The notes beneath the pieces were generated by a model. It saw only the letters and a list, made by a program, of their open reading frames with translations, was not told the origin of the DNA and ran no database searches. Shown here one piece after another: positions 26,753 through 36,275 of a stretch of 36,329 bases of DNA (the stretch's first letter is position 1; each line of letters opens with the position of its first letter). The stretch is from Bryobacterales bacterium. GTDB taxonomy: Bacteria > Acidobacteriota > Terriglobia > Bryobacterales > Bryobacteraceae. The stretch spans positions 1-36,329 of the forward strand of contig CANIHR010000015.1 in the NCBI GenBank assembly GCA_947467185.1. The letters run 5' to 3'. The translations under genes and the position numbers were made by a program.

Positions 26753-28403
26753 GGACCCCGCTCCTCTACTGATTGGTCTGGATGCCGCTCCGGAGGCCTT
26801 CCAGCGGGAACTCGCGCGCCTCAGTCTGGGGCAGCAACCACCGAAGAAAGACCTTCCGCCCGCGCGCCTCGGCGTGCGCAAGCAGTCGTACGTCTTTGTG
26901 TGGCTGGTCTTCGCCGTCTTCCTGATTGCCGCGCACGGCCCCCTGTTTGAGACTCCTTATTACTGGGATGAAGCCGGGCAGTTCGTGCCAGCCTCGCTCG
27001 ACATCCTGAACGGCGGGCACTGGATCCCCACCAGCACGCTCCCCAACGTCCACCCGCCCCTCGTGATGGGGTACCTCGCCGCAGTCTGGAAGGTCGTCGG
27101 CCAGTCGTATCTCTCGACCCGACTCGCCATGCTCGCCATCGCCGCCTTCGGCGTTCTGTTCGCCTTCCTGCTGTCGATCGACCTTTCGCGCGGCAGCCCC
27201 GGAGCCCCGGCCATTGTCACGCCGGTCCTTCTTTGCATCTCACCCCTGTTTTTCGCCCAGTCCATGCTGGCCCAACTGGACATGCCTGCTATGGCCGCCA
27301 TGTGCCTCGCGCTCCTGCTTTTTCTGCAGAACCGTTTCCGCGACTCCGCCCTGGTCTGTATCGCGCTTGTCCTCATCAAAGAGACGGGCCTGATCGCCCC
27401 GATGGTCTTCGCCGCCTGGCTGATCGCCGAAAAGCGCGCCCGCGAAGCCGCCTGGTTCGTCCTGCCCGCCGTTGCCCTCGCAGGCTGGCTCGTATTCCTG
27501 AAAACCGGCACCGGTCACTGGCTCGGCAGCGCCAGCTTCACCGATTACAACGTCTTCTACCCTCTCCACCCGATTCGCCTGAGCTTTGCGATTCTCCGCC
27601 GCCTCTACTACCTCTTCATCGGCTCGGGGCACATCTTTGGGACTTTCGCGCTGATCGTCGCCTGGAAGAAGATGCCGCTCCTCCGCAGCCGCTCCTGGCA
27701 GATCGCGGCCTCGCTGGTGGCCGCTCAGGTCATCATGGTCAGTGCGCTCGGAGGTGCAGTGCTGGAACGCTATCTCCTGCCCGTCCTGCCCATCGTTTAC
27801 GCCGCGTTCGCCGTTTCGCTGCGGGCACTACTCGGCAACCCGCGCAAACTGGTCTTCAGCGCCCTCATCGCCTCCCTGATCGCAGCCAACTTCATCAACC
27901 CGATCTACCCGTTCCCGTTTGAGAACAACCTGGCCTTTGTCAGCTTCACGCAGCTCGAATCCGAGGCAACCAACGCCGCCTTCTTCGTCCCCGGCGTGAT
28001 CGCGACCACCTTCCCGCTGAGTGATGCCCTGCGGAAACCCGAACTCGGCTACGTCGAAAAGGCCCGCGAAGTCGTCGAACTGAAAGACTTCCGCGCCGCC
28101 TCCATCGCACAACTCGCCGCCCACCGCCCCGACGCTCTCATCGTTTACAACACCGAGTGGGACCCGTTCCACATCCTCGAAAGCGGCCCCGCGCAATGGT
28201 TCATGGGCAAGACTTACGGCTATGAACCGCAGCTCAGCCCCGAACGCATTGGCGAAATCCTCTCCATGCGCATAGCCCGCACCTGGGAGAGGCAGGGCCT
28301 GAAAATGTCATTGCTGGTTCGCGGCCGCAAACGGGATTCGTTATCGCGGAACGAACAACGACTTCCGCAGCATCCCATGGACGCCCTTCTTGCCGTCCAC
28401 TAG
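26691..28403 (+). CDS. GT39-family (ArnT/PMT-like) integral membrane glycosyltransferase
   Basis: Up to 570 residues. The first 65 are soluble and variable; from about 67 the protein has roughly ten hydrophobic helices. The first periplasmic loop carries FETPYYWDEAGQF with Asp93-Glu94, the acidic catalytic motif of GT-C glycosyltransferases, followed by HPPLVMGYLAAVW, typical of the PMT_2/ArnT group. Such enzymes transfer a sugar from a polyprenyl-phosphate donor to lipid or protein on the outer face of the inner membrane; the acceptor is unknown. The start is doubtful: ATG 26691 lies inside the DUF3467 gene and has no ribosome binding site, while GTG 26874 would start just before the first helix. 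The 3' end overlaps the convergent acetamidase-family gene by 63 bp. Confidence 0.83.
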   Translation: MNPHSEKSGSNPKPVPASSSKDPAPLLIGLDAAPEAFQRELARLSLGQQPPKKDLPPARLGVRKQSYVFVWLVFAVFLIAAHGPLFETPYYWDEAGQFVPASLDILNGGHWIPTSTLPNVHPPLVMGYLAAVWKVVGQSYLSTRLAMLAIAAFGVLFAFLLSIDLSRGSPGAPAIVTPVLLCISPLFFAQSMLAQLDMPAMAAMCLALLLFLQNRFRDSALVCIALVLIKETGLIAPMVFAAWLIAEKRAREAAWFVLPAVALAGWLVFLKTGTGHWLGSASFTDYNVFYPLHPIRLSFAILRRLYYLFIGSGHIFGTFALIVAWKKMPLLRSRSWQIAASLVAAQVIMVSALGGAVLERYLLPVLPIVYAAFAVSLRALLGNPRKLVFSALIASLIAANFINPIYPFPFENNLAFVSFTQLESEATNAAFFVPGVIATTFPLSDALRKPELGYVEKAREVVELKDFRAASIAQLAAHRPDALIVYNTEWDPFHILESGPAQWFMGKTYGYEPQLSPERIGEILSMRIARTWERQGLKMSLLVRGRKRDSLSRNEQRLPQHPMDALLAVH

Positions 28404-29351
28404 TTGCGTAATTGAGAAATCTGCCGCCACCGAACTCAGCATGTAGGCATCCTCGCGGGTCAGGTGCTTTTCCGTCACCAGGAAGTCGATCATCTCTCGA
28501 ACCGCCTGCTTCGTCGCATCCACCAGCTCTTCATTCATGCCCATCACGATGTAGTGCGTCGGCGTCTCCGCCCGGGGCCACTTCAGGTGCAGATCCTTAC
28601 GCACAATCAGCCGGAAGCTGCCGTTCAGCGCGGTCTCCATCGCGGTGATATCCACCTCGCCGTCGCCCTGCCCCGCGTGCCCATCGCCCACCTGAAACAG
28701 CGCGCCCTTCACGTGGACCGGAATATAAAGGACCGTCCCCTGTACTAGTTCCTTGTTGTCCAGATTGCCCGCGTGCATCCATGGCGGAGCGGAGTTGAAC
28801 CGGCCCGCATCCGGGGGCGGCGCCACGCCCATGCTGCCAAAGAACGGCCGCAGCGGGATCTCAATTCCGGGCGCGAACTTCGCCACCTTCCGCGTCAGAT
28901 CCAGCGGAATCAGCTTCGAAGCCGACGTCGGAAAATCCTCCGGCAGAAAGCCGCTGGTGGATCGAAAGCTGTTGTACGCCCACGGCACCGGCAGCGTCAC
29001 CCGCTCAATCCGAACTTCCAGTGTGTCGCCCACCTCCGCGCCTTCCACAAAGATCGGTCCGGTCAGAATATGACCACCCGGCCCGCGATCTTTCACGTCA
29101 CGCGTAATCGCCACCAAAGCCGGCGGGACATCCTTCTCCGCCAGCCCCATCCGCATCAGGCTGGCCGGACTCCCCGAAACCGTTTCCAGATCCACCACAT
29201 CGCCCGATTTCACCGTCAGAATCGGCGGCGTTGTCGCTGAATAATGTCCCACCACCACAGTCTGCGGCGTCGCTTTCACAAACCAGCTGGCAGCCACCAG
29301 CGCAGACGGAACAGCCAGCGAAACGGCAACAAAACGAGTCAGCTTCAGCAT
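28341..29351 (-). CDS. Exported acetamidase/formamidase family protein
   Basis: At 336 residues it is close to the FmdA/AmdA family size but carries an N-terminal signal or anchor (about residues 5-25), so it acts outside the cytoplasm. Family marks are GHILTGPIFVEGAEVGDTLE (93-112), FGSMGVAPPP, a WMHAGNLDNKELVQGTVLYI stretch and GDGHAGQGDGEVDITAMET (222-240), the region of the metal-binding and active-site residues. The family hydrolyses formamide or acetamide; the exported form may have another small-amide or unknown substrate. The start ATG at 29351 has no obvious ribosome binding site. It is divergent from the PPC-domain gene with only 32 bp between starts. Its last 63 bp overlap the convergent glycosyltransferase gene. 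Confidence 0.9.
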   Translation of the reverse strand: MLKLTRFVAVSLAVPSALVAASWFVKATPQTVVVGHYSATTPPILTVKSGDVVDLETVSGSPASLMRMGLAEKDVPPALVAITRDVKDRGPGGHILTGPIFVEGAEVGDTLEVRIERVTLPVPWAYNSFRSTSGFLPEDFPTSASKLIPLDLTRKVAKFAPGIEIPLRPFFGSMGVAPPPDAGRFNSAPPWMHAGNLDNKELVQGTVLYIPVHVKGALFQVGDGHAGQGDGEVDITAMETALNGSFRLIVRKDLHLKWPRAETPTHYIVMGMNEELVDATKQAVREMIDFLVTEKHLTREDAYMLSSVAADFSITQLVDGKKGVHGMLRKSLFVPR

Positions 29352-29383
29352 CTTAAGATTCTAGCGGCATAAAATTGAAGCCG

Positions 29384-29926
29384 ATGAGAAAACTGGCCTT
29401 AATCTTCGCCCTCGCCCTGACCCTCTCCGCACAGGAGACCCGCCGCGAACAAACCAACCGCGCCGCCACCCCGGCCGACGACCTGAAACCGAACAGTGAC
29501 AAGATCCCCGACGTCTACGCAATCGACGGCCAGTTCGAACGCGTCATAACTCTCCGCTTCAAGTTCGGCTCCGACATGCTCGCTGGCCTCGAAAAGATGG
29601 TCGCCCAGCAGAAAATCAAAAACGCCGTCATCCTTGCAGGAGCCGGTTCCGTCCGCGGCTACCACCTCCACCAGGTCAGCAACCGCGACCTCCCCTCAAA
29701 GAACATGTTCGAAAAGAACACCTCCGCCCCGGCCGATCTGATCTCCATGAACGGCTACATCATCGACGGCAAAATCCACGCCCACATGACCCTCGCTACA
29801 CCCGACAAAGCCTTCGGCGGCCACCTGGAACCCGGCACCGAAGTTTTCACCTTTGGCATCGTCACCATCGGCATCATGAAGGACGGCGTGGACTTCACCC
29901 ACCTCGACGACAAAAACTACCGATAA
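29384..29926 (+). CDS. Secreted PPC/DUF296-domain protein
   Basis: A 180-residue product from ATG 29384 (TTG 29375 would add three residues). It has a signal peptide (MRKLALIFALALTLSAQ), a short linker and a PPC/DUF296 domain from about residue 40: RVITLRFKFGSDMLAGLEKM, KNAVILAGAGSVRGYHLHQV, GYIIDGKIHAHMTLATPDKA, FGGHLEPGTEVFTFGIVTIG. The conserved His residues (HLHQV, HAHMT, GGHL) would make a metal or ligand site. PPC domains are known in plant AT-hook proteins and as stand-alone cytoplasmic bacterial proteins; a signal-bearing version is less usual. Function is unknown. The gene lies 36 bp ahead of leuS and may be read through into it. Confidence 0.85.
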   Translation: MRKLALIFALALTLSAQETRREQTNRAATPADDLKPNSDKIPDVYAIDGQFERVITLRFKFGSDMLAGLEKMVAQQKIKNAVILAGAGSVRGYHLHQVSNRDLPSKNMFEKNTSAPADLISMNGYIIDGKIHAHMTLATPDKAFGGHLEPGTEVFTFGIVTIGIMKDGVDFTHLDDKNYR

Positions 29927-29962
29927 ACACACCCCGTCTGCAAAACTGAAGGTAGTAGCGAA

Positions 29963-32395
29963 ATGCCCGAAAAGACTTACGACCACAACCAGATCGAGCT
30001 GAAATGGCACGACCAGTGGGGTAGCGACCCCGACCTGTACAAAGCCGAGGAGAACTCCTCGCGCCCCAAGTACTACGTTCTCGAAATGCTGCCGTACCCC
30101 TCGGGCGCGCTCCACATCGGGCACATTCGCAACTACTCCATCGGTGACGCCCTGGCGCGTTACATGTGGATGCGCGGCTACAACGTTCTTCACCCCATGG
30201 GCTGGGACGCCTTCGGCCTGCCCGCCGAAAACGCTGCCATCAAGAACAACCGCCCCCCGCGCGACTGGACCCTCTCCAACGTGGAGAAGATGAAGAAGAC
30301 GCACTCCCGCTTCGCCTTCTCCTACGACTGGGACCGCGAAGTCACCACCTGCGAACCCGACTACTACCGCTGGAACCAGTGGTTCTTCAATCGCATGCTG
30401 GAAAAGGGCCTCGCGTACCGCAAACAGGCCCTCGTCAACTGGTGCAACATCTGCGCCACCGTGCTTGCCAATGAGCAGGTTGTGGACGGCTGCTGCTGGC
30501 GTCATGAAGGCACGCCTGTAGAACAGCGCGCTCTCGAACAGTGGTTCCTGCGGACTACCGCCTACGCCGAAGAACTCCTCAACGACATCGACAAGCTGGA
30601 AGGCTCGTGGCCCGACCGCGTCCTCACCATGCAGCGCAACTGGATCGGCCGCAGCGAAGGCGCGGAAGTCGATTTCGAAGTTGTCGGCCATGGCCCGGTC
30701 CGCGTGTTCACTACCCGCGTCGATACCATCTACGGCGCAACCTGCATGATCATTGCGCCCGAGCATGAACTGGTCGCGAAACTCGGCGCGGACGAAAAAG
30801 CGCAGGCCCGCAAAATGATCGACGCCCGAGCCAATCAGGGCCCCGGCGATGTTCTCAAAGAAGGCTTCAACACCGGCCTCCGCGCCATCAATCCCTTCAA
30901 TGGCGAATCCGTCCCGGTCTGGGTTGGCAACTTCGTCCTGATGGGTTACGGCACCGGTGCCATCATGGCCGTCCCCGCCCACGACGAACGCGATTTTGAA
31001 TTCTGCACGCAGTACGGCATCGATATCCGCCCGGTGATTCGCCCGGTCGACGGTACGCTGCCCGAACTCCCGCTGAAGGTCGCGTGCGGCGACTACGGCA
31101 TCGTGGAAAACTCCGGCCCGTGGAGCGGCAAGCCCAGCGCCGACGCCCGCCGCGAAATGGCCGCGTTCGCCGAGGAAAAAGGGTTCGGTAAAGCCGCCAT
31201 TACCTACCGCCTGAAGGACTGGGGCGTTTCCCGCCAGCGTTACTGGGGCACCCCAATTCCCGTCATCCACTGCACCACCTGCGGTGTGGTTCCGGTGCCG
31301 GACGACCAGCTGCCCGTGCTGCTGCCCCGTCAGGTCGCCATCACCGGCAAGGGCCGTTCCCCTCTGGCCGACGTCCCCGAATTCGTCAACGCCCCCTGCC
31401 CGAAGTGCGGTGCGCCGTCTCTGCGCGAAACCGACACCATGGACACCTTTGTCGATTCCAGTTGGTACTTCTACCGCTACTGCGATTCGAAGAACTCCAC
31501 GGCGCCTTACGACGCGAAGAAGATCGACTACTGGTTCCCCATCGACCAGTACATTGGCGGCGTGGAACATGCCATCCTCCACCTCATCTACTCGCGCTTC
31601 TGGACCAAGATGATGCGCGACGTCGGCCTCACCACCATCGATGAGCCCGTCAAGAAGCTCTTCACCCAGGGCATGGTCATCCGCAACGGCGCGAAGATGT
31701 CAAAGTCCGTTGGCAACGTGGTTCCCGCCGACGACGTCGCTGACAAATACGGTGCCGATACCGCCCGCCTGTTCGCCCTGTTCGCCGCGCCGCCCGAAAA
31801 GGACGTGGACTGGATCGACGCCGGTGTGGAAGGCGTGTACCGCTTCCTCGGCCGCGTTTATCGCTACGCCACGCGCAACATCGGCACTCCCGGTGGTGAC
31901 GGTTCGTCGGACGCGAAGGTTCTCCGCAAAGCCCACCAGGTTCTGCAGAAGGTCACCGAGGACTTCGATTCCCGCTGGCACTTCAACACTTCCATCGCAG
32001 CCATGATGGAACTGACGAACGATCTCTACGCCGAAGAAGCGAAGATCTCCGCCACCGCCATGGAACAGGTCATCACGATCTTCGTGTTCCTGCTGGCACC
32101 GTTCGCCCCGTATCTCGCCCAGGAAATCTGGGCTGAACTCGGCAATGAAGGTCCGGTCTTCCGCCAGAAGTGGCCCGCTTTCAACCCCGACCTCGCCCGA
32201 GAGACGGACGTCGAAATCCCGGTGCAGGTGAACGGCAAGATCCGCGCCCGCTTCACGGTACCGACCGGTCTGGACAAAGCAGCCCTCGAAGCCGCCGCCC
32301 GCGCCGATGAAAAGGTCATCGCCGCGCTCGAAGGCAAGACGATCGTGAAAGTGATCGCCGTGCCCGACAAGCTCGTCAATATTGTGGTGAAATAA
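29963..32395 (+). CDS. leuS: Leucyl-tRNA synthetase
   Basis: This 810-residue protein is a class I synthetase of bacterial LeuRS type, somewhat shorter than the roughly 860 of E. coli. It has the HIGH motif at 51-54 (HIGHIRNYS) and the KMSKS motif at 578-582. The editing domain (CP1) has the threonine-rich [19 protein letters not shown] and [13 protein letters not shown] with the conserved Asp. CXXC-type pairs (CNICATV; CTTCG; CPKCG) suggest zinc or structural sites. The C-terminal domain ends [14 protein letters not shown]. The enzyme charges tRNA-Leu in the cytoplasm. AAGG is about 10 nt before the ATG. It converges with the AI-2E permease gene with a 20-bp overlap of coding ends. Confidence 0.98.
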   Translation: MPEKTYDHNQIELKWHDQWGSDPDLYKAEENSSRPKYYVLEMLPYPSGALHIGHIRNYSIGDALARYMWMRGYNVLHPMGWDAFGLPAENAAIKNNRPPRDWTLSNVEKMKKTHSRFAFSYDWDREVTTCEPDYYRWNQWFFNRMLEKGLAYRKQALVNWCNICATVLANEQVVDGCCWRHEGTPVEQRALEQWFLRTTAYAEELLNDIDKLEGSWPDRVLTMQRNWIGRSEGAEVDFEVVGHGPVRVFTTRVDTIYGATCMIIAPEHELVAKLGADEKAQARKMIDARANQGPGDVLKEGFNTGLRAINPFNGESVPVWVGNFVLMGYGTGAIMAVPAHDERDFEFCTQYGIDIRPVIRPVDGTLPELPLKVACGDYGIVENSGPWSGKPSADARREMAAFAEEKGFGKAAITYRLKDWGVSRQRYWGTPIPVIHCTTCGVVPVPDDQLPVLLPRQVAITGKGRSPLADVPEFVNAPCPKCGAPSLRETDTMDTFVDSSWYFYRYCDSKNSTAPYDAKKIDYWFPIDQYIGGVEHAILHLIYSRFWTKMMRDVGLTTIDEPVKKLFTQGMVIRNGAKMSKSVGNVVPADDVADKYGADTARLFALFAAPPEKDVDWIDAGVEGVYRFLGRVYRYATRNIGTPGGDGSSDAKVLRKAHQVLQKVTEDFDSRWHFNTSIAAMMELTNDLYAEEAKISATAMEQVITIFVFLLAPFAPYLAQEIWAELGNEGPVFRQKWPAFNPDLARETDVEIPVQVNGKIRARFTVPTGLDKAALEAAARADEKVIAALEGKTIVKVIAVPDKLVNIVVK

Positions 32396-33374
32396 CCTTC
32401 CGCTGCTGGTGATACAGCAGCCGAAACATTGCCAGAATCGGAATGCTGAGGAAGATGCCGGCCACGCCGCCAATCTCCCCTCCAGCCAGCACGCCGAAGA
32501 TCACCACCAGCGGATGCAACTCCACACCTTTCTTCATGAGGTGTGGAGAAAGCACGTAATCCTGAAACAGCCGGTAGACGCCGAGAAACGCCGCCAGCAT
32601 CCATACATTCGGATACCCGGCAAAGTAGCTCACGGTCAGAATAATCGCAGCCGCACTGATCGGCCCCACCATCGGGATAAACTCCAGCACAAACGCGATT
32701 GACGCCAGCAGGATCGCGTAAGGCACCGACATCAGGTGCAACACCACCGAGAAGATCACCAGCACCGCAAGACACAGCAACAGCAACGCCCGCATGTACG
32801 ACAGCATCATCGTATGCGCGTCGTCCAGCAGAGACTCCATCGCCCGCCGCCGGTCGTCGAAAATATCCAGCACCACATTCCGAAGCTCCAGCCCGTCCTT
32901 CAGGAAAAAAAAGCTCAGGATCGGAATCAGAATCAGGTCAATCAGATTCGACGACGCCTCAATCACCCGCAGCGCCAGGGCCGGAATTGCCGCCACAATT
33001 TCGCTGTAGTGCTCGGTGATTCGCGCGCCCACCGGGATCTCCAGGATTTTCCACTCCGCAATCTGTTGTTCCAGCCCCGGCCTCCGCAGTTGCACCGCCA
33101 GGAGCTTCGCCTCCGCTCCAACATGCGAGCCGAGGAAAACCCCGAATGCCGTCAGCAGCCCCAGCACCAGAAAGAACGTCAGGACCAGCGCCGGAGTCCG
33201 CGCCCCGAAACGCGTCTGCAACATGTCAAACAGCGGGTACAGCAGGTACGCGAACATCAGAGAGATGACGAACACAAGCAACGTCTCCCGAATCAGGTAG
33301 ACAGCGCCCAGGAACAGCACAAGGAACAGTGCCGACCATGTCGCCCGAGCCGCTTTCGAATCAATTCCCAGCAT
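32376..33374 (-). CDS. AI-2E family transporter-like membrane protein
   Basis: This 332-residue protein has about eight hydrophobic helices in the layout of the AI-2E/TqsA/PerM family: N-terminal pair ([33 protein letters not shown]), a long soluble segment, then [35 protein letters not shown] and a C-terminal [20 protein letters not shown]. The PMVGP motif is the family signature. Members export small solutes or act as cation/antiporter-like permeases; autoinducer transport is established for only a few. The ATG is 14 bp inside the end of the preceding CNNM/CorC gene, so translation is coupled. The C-terminus overlaps the leuS end by 20 bp. Confidence 0.92.
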   Translation of the reverse strand: MLGIDSKAARATWSALFLVLFLGAVYLIRETLLVFVISLMFAYLLYPLFDMLQTRFGARTPALVLTFFLVLGLLTAFGVFLGSHVGAEAKLLAVQLRRPGLEQQIAEWKILEIPVGARITEHYSEIVAAIPALALRVIEASSNLIDLILIPILSFFFLKDGLELRNVVLDIFDDRRRAMESLLDDAHTMMLSYMRALLLLCLAVLVIFSVVLHLMSVPYAILLASIAFVLEFIPMVGPISAAAIILTVSYFAGYPNVWMLAAFLGVYRLFQDYVLSPHLMKKGVELHPLVVIFGVLAGGEIGGVAGIFLSIPILAMFRLLYHQQRKVISPQY

Positions 33375-34707
33375 CAGCCACCTGTTTTTCCACGCGAACC
33401 TGGGCGATCCGGTTGCGTTCCATCGTCAGAATCGTAAACACTCGATCCTCAAACGCCACCGACTCGCCTATCTGCGGAATATGCCCGAGGCGGTACAAAA
33501 TGTACCCGGCCAGGGTCTCAAACCCAGCGTTGGTGGGAAGCTCCACCCCATAGGCAGCTTCCAGGTCCACAATCGTCATGGCCCCGTCCACATCCACCAC
33601 CGCGAGCGTCTCATCCGGAACCATCAGCTTCTCGTCAAACTCATCCTGAATTTCCCCGACGATCTGCTCCAGAATGTCTTCCACCGTCAGCACGCCGGTG
33701 ACAGTCCCGAACTCATCCACCACCATCGCCATGTGCGTATGGCCCTGACGGAACTCATCCAGCATCTGCGTCGCGGGCTTCGTTTCCGGCACAATCAGCG
33801 GTTTCCGCATCACACGCTGCAGATGAAACATCGACTGTGGCCGACCCTGCCGCCGCGCCGTCCGACGCTCCTGCCAGATCCGCAGCATGTCCTTAAAGAA
33901 CACGATGCCAACGATGTGCTCGCGCTGCCCTTCCCACACCGGGAGGCGGGAATGCTGGCTCGAAACCATCGTCTCCAGAATCTGATCAAGCGTCGCGTTG
34001 TGCGCCACCGACACAATGTCCCGCCGGGGCTTCATCAGTTCACGAACCGACAGATCTTTCAGATCCAGAACCCGGTGGATCATGTCTTCCTGCGACTCCG
34101 GAAGGTCCGCCGAATACCGGCTCGAACTCACGATCAGCTTCAGTTCTTCCGCGGAATGCCCGCCGCCGCGGTGGTCCGCCGTCACCCCCAGCATCCGGGT
34201 AATGCCGGACGCCGAACCTTCGATGAAGCTGACAAACGGCGACATGACCCGCGAGATCACGGTCAACACCGGAGCCACAATCACCGCCAGCGCACTGGCT
34301 TTTTCGATAGCCAGGTTCTTCGGGACCACCTCACCGATCACGACATGGCACCAGGTCATCAGCAGGAACGCCAGCAAAAAGCAGACCGCGTGCAATGCCG
34401 AGGCAGTCGCCGGGGTCAGCAGCGGCTGAAACATCGCGAGGAAAATCTGGTACAACGTTTCCTCACCTGCCCAGCCGAGCCCGAGGCTCGCCAGCGTCAC
34501 ACCAACCTGAGTAACGGAAAGCAACTTCTCCGGCTTCGCAAGCAAAGCCAGCGCCATCCGGGCGGCCGCGTGCCCCTCATCCGCCAGATGCCGAAGCTTC
34601 GACTCCCGAACGGAAAGCAAAGCCACTTCCGCCGCGGCAAAGAAAGCATTGGCCAAAAGAATCAGGCCAAGCAAAGCAAGTCGCGCAATATGGCTGGGTT
34701 CAGGCAC
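33361..34707 (-). CDS. CNNM/CBS/CorC-domain membrane protein (hemolysin C-like)
   Basis: A 448-residue protein in the standard order. A CNNM/DUF21 membrane domain occupies about residues 1-190 (LILLANAFFAAAEVALLSVR; VTLASLGLGWAGEE; VIGEVVPKNLAIEKASALAV), a CBS pair about 205-340 (VRELMKPRRDIVSVAHNATL; HMAMVVDEFGTVTGVLTVED), and a CorC_HlyC C-terminal domain follows. The GEVVPKN and DEFGTVTG motifs are signatures of this group, which includes magnesium/cobalt efflux proteins. Start is GTG at 34707, with a weak ribosome binding site. It overlaps the start of the AI-2E family gene. Ion specificity cannot be read from the sequence. Confidence 0.94.
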   Translation of the reverse strand: MPEPSHIARLALLGLILLANAFFAAAEVALLSVRESKLRHLADEGHAAARMALALLAKPEKLLSVTQVGVTLASLGLGWAGEETLYQIFLAMFQPLLTPATASALHAVCFLLAFLLMTWCHVVIGEVVPKNLAIEKASALAVIVAPVLTVISRVMSPFVSFIEGSASGITRMLGVTADHRGGGHSAEELKLIVSSSRYSADLPESQEDMIHRVLDLKDLSVRELMKPRRDIVSVAHNATLDQILETMVSSQHSRLPVWEGQREHIVGIVFFKDMLRIWQERRTARRQGRPQSMFHLQRVMRKPLIVPETKPATQMLDEFRQGHTHMAMVVDEFGTVTGVLTVEDILEQIVGEIQDEFDEKLMVPDETLAVVDVDGAMTIVDLEAAYGVELPTNAGFETLAGYILYRLGHIPQIGESVAFEDRVFTILTMERNRIAQVRVEKQVADAGN

Positions 34708-34743
34708 TATGAAACTAAAGTGTAGCGGTCCCGACGCAAAAGA

Positions 34744-36186
34744 TCATGGATAAACGCCCGGGCCGCCCCCGAACTGCTTCCAGTACGCTTTCTTGTACGG
34801 AGCTACCGGCGGTCCCACGGCATCCTCATTCTCCAGCGCCGGCAGCACCTCGTTCCACCACGCGGAATACGCTGCATCCATCCGAGCCACGAATTCCGGC
34901 TTGGTCGCCGCGATGTCCTTCGTCTCCCCCGGATCCTCCTGCAGGTCATACAACTCCCACGGTTTTGCAGCAGTCAACCGCACCATATTGAACACCCCGC
35001 TGCGAACGCTGCAGTTCGCATACTTCGACTCTGCAGCCTTCCCCTTCGCCCAGCGCCCGACATGCGTGAACAGCAACCGGTGCTCCCACGGCGCCTTCGC
35101 ATCCAGCAACGCCGGCACCAGACTCCGCCCGTCCAGTTTCATACTCTCCGGAAGCGACACCCCGGCCAACTCCGCGAACGTCGGAAACAGATCGATGTGC
35201 GCAGCCAGTTGCCCCGCATCCCCCGGCGCAATTTTCCCCGGCCAGCGGAAGAACGCCGGCACCCGCGTCCCGCCATTCCAGGGCGTCACCTTCGCGCCCC
35301 GCATTCCGGCATTGAACACCTTCACACCGCCCGTCCCGCCGTTGTCGGTCATGAAGATAAACAGCGTGTTGCGCTCCAGGCCCCAGTCGGTTAAGCGACT
35401 CACCAGGCGCCCCACGTTGTCGTCGATATTCGTCACCATGCCGAAATACGTCTGTGTCGCCTCGGGCAGGCCCAGCCCTTCATACATCCGCCTGTACTCA
35501 GCCGGACACGACAGCGGCTCATGCGGAGCATTCGGCGTAATGTACGCGAAGAACGGTTTCTCCGAGTGCCGCTGCGCTTCAATCCACTGCTGCGCCTGAC
35601 CGAAAAACACATCCGTACAGAACCCGTGCGTCCGCTCAAACACTCCGTTATGTCGGATCACCGGATCAAAATACGTATTCCCCGGCGCATCCGAACACGT
35701 CCCCGGATAATCCTGCCCAATCCCGCCGCAGCCGTGGACAAATACCTCGCCAAACCCGCGTTTCCCGGGCTGCCGGTCATCGTCGTCACCCAGATGCCAC
35801 TTGCCGAAGATCCCGGTCGAATACCCCGCCCCCTGCAACACCTGCGCGATCGTCGTCGCCTGCAGACTCATCCGCTCCCGCTCCAGAATCGTGTGTGTGA
35901 TCCCGCTACGGAACTCATGCTTCCCCGTCAGCAGCGCACACCGCGTCGGAGCGCACGTCGGACTCACATGGAAATCGGTAAACCGCCGGCTCTCCCCATG
36001 CAGACGATCCAGGTTCGGCGTCTTCACTACCGGGTTCCCCAGACATGCCAGATCCCCATACCCCTGGTCGTCCGTCATCACCAGCACAATGTTCGGAGGC
36101 CGAGTCGTCTGCGCATGCGCCGTACCCGCTGCAGCCGCCATTGGGCCCAAAAACCCACGTCGCGATATTGAATTTGGCATTTTCAT
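34744..36186 (-). CDS. Exported sulfatase (formylglycine-dependent)
   Basis: The 480-residue protein has a Tat-like signal (SISRRGFLGPMAAAAGTAHA), the metal-site start PNIVLVMTDDQGYGD (Asp39, Asp40) and the type I sulfatase motif C78-A-P-T-R, where Cys78 would be converted to formylglycine. GIFGKWHLGDD, PHEPLSCPAEY, TDNGGTGGVK and a C-terminal segment LYDLQEDPGETKDIAATKPE complete the arylsulfatase pattern. Such enzymes cleave sulfate esters from organic or polysaccharide substrates in the periplasm; the substrate is unknown, and acidobacteria often carry many. A second in-frame ATG lies at 36180. The 36-bp gap to the CNNM/CorC gene downstream suggests they might be cotranscribed, though functions differ. 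Confidence 0.93.
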   Translation of the reverse strand: MKMPNSISRRGFLGPMAAAAGTAHAQTTRPPNIVLVMTDDQGYGDLACLGNPVVKTPNLDRLHGESRRFTDFHVSPTCAPTRCALLTGKHEFRSGITHTILERERMSLQATTIAQVLQGAGYSTGIFGKWHLGDDDDRQPGKRGFGEVFVHGCGGIGQDYPGTCSDAPGNTYFDPVIRHNGVFERTHGFCTDVFFGQAQQWIEAQRHSEKPFFAYITPNAPHEPLSCPAEYRRMYEGLGLPEATQTYFGMVTNIDDNVGRLVSRLTDWGLERNTLFIFMTDNGGTGGVKVFNAGMRGAKVTPWNGGTRVPAFFRWPGKIAPGDAGQLAAHIDLFPTFAELAGVSLPESMKLDGRSLVPALLDAKAPWEHRLLFTHVGRWAKGKAAESKYANCSVRSGVFNMVRLTAAKPWELYDLQEDPGETKDIAATKPEFVARMDAAYSAWWNEVLPALENEDAVGPPVAPYKKAYWKQFGGGPGVYP

Positions 36187-36275
36187 TGGACCGAAGACGT
36201 CAGCTTATCGCCGGAACCGCCACAACAGCAAGGCCCACGCATGTTAACCTTGTATATTCCGCCCAGTATCTTCTT

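Noticed and set aside
29696-31582. 628-codon minus-strand frame opposite leuS and the PPC gene.
   Set aside because: It is a GC-skew shadow of two well-recognised genes.
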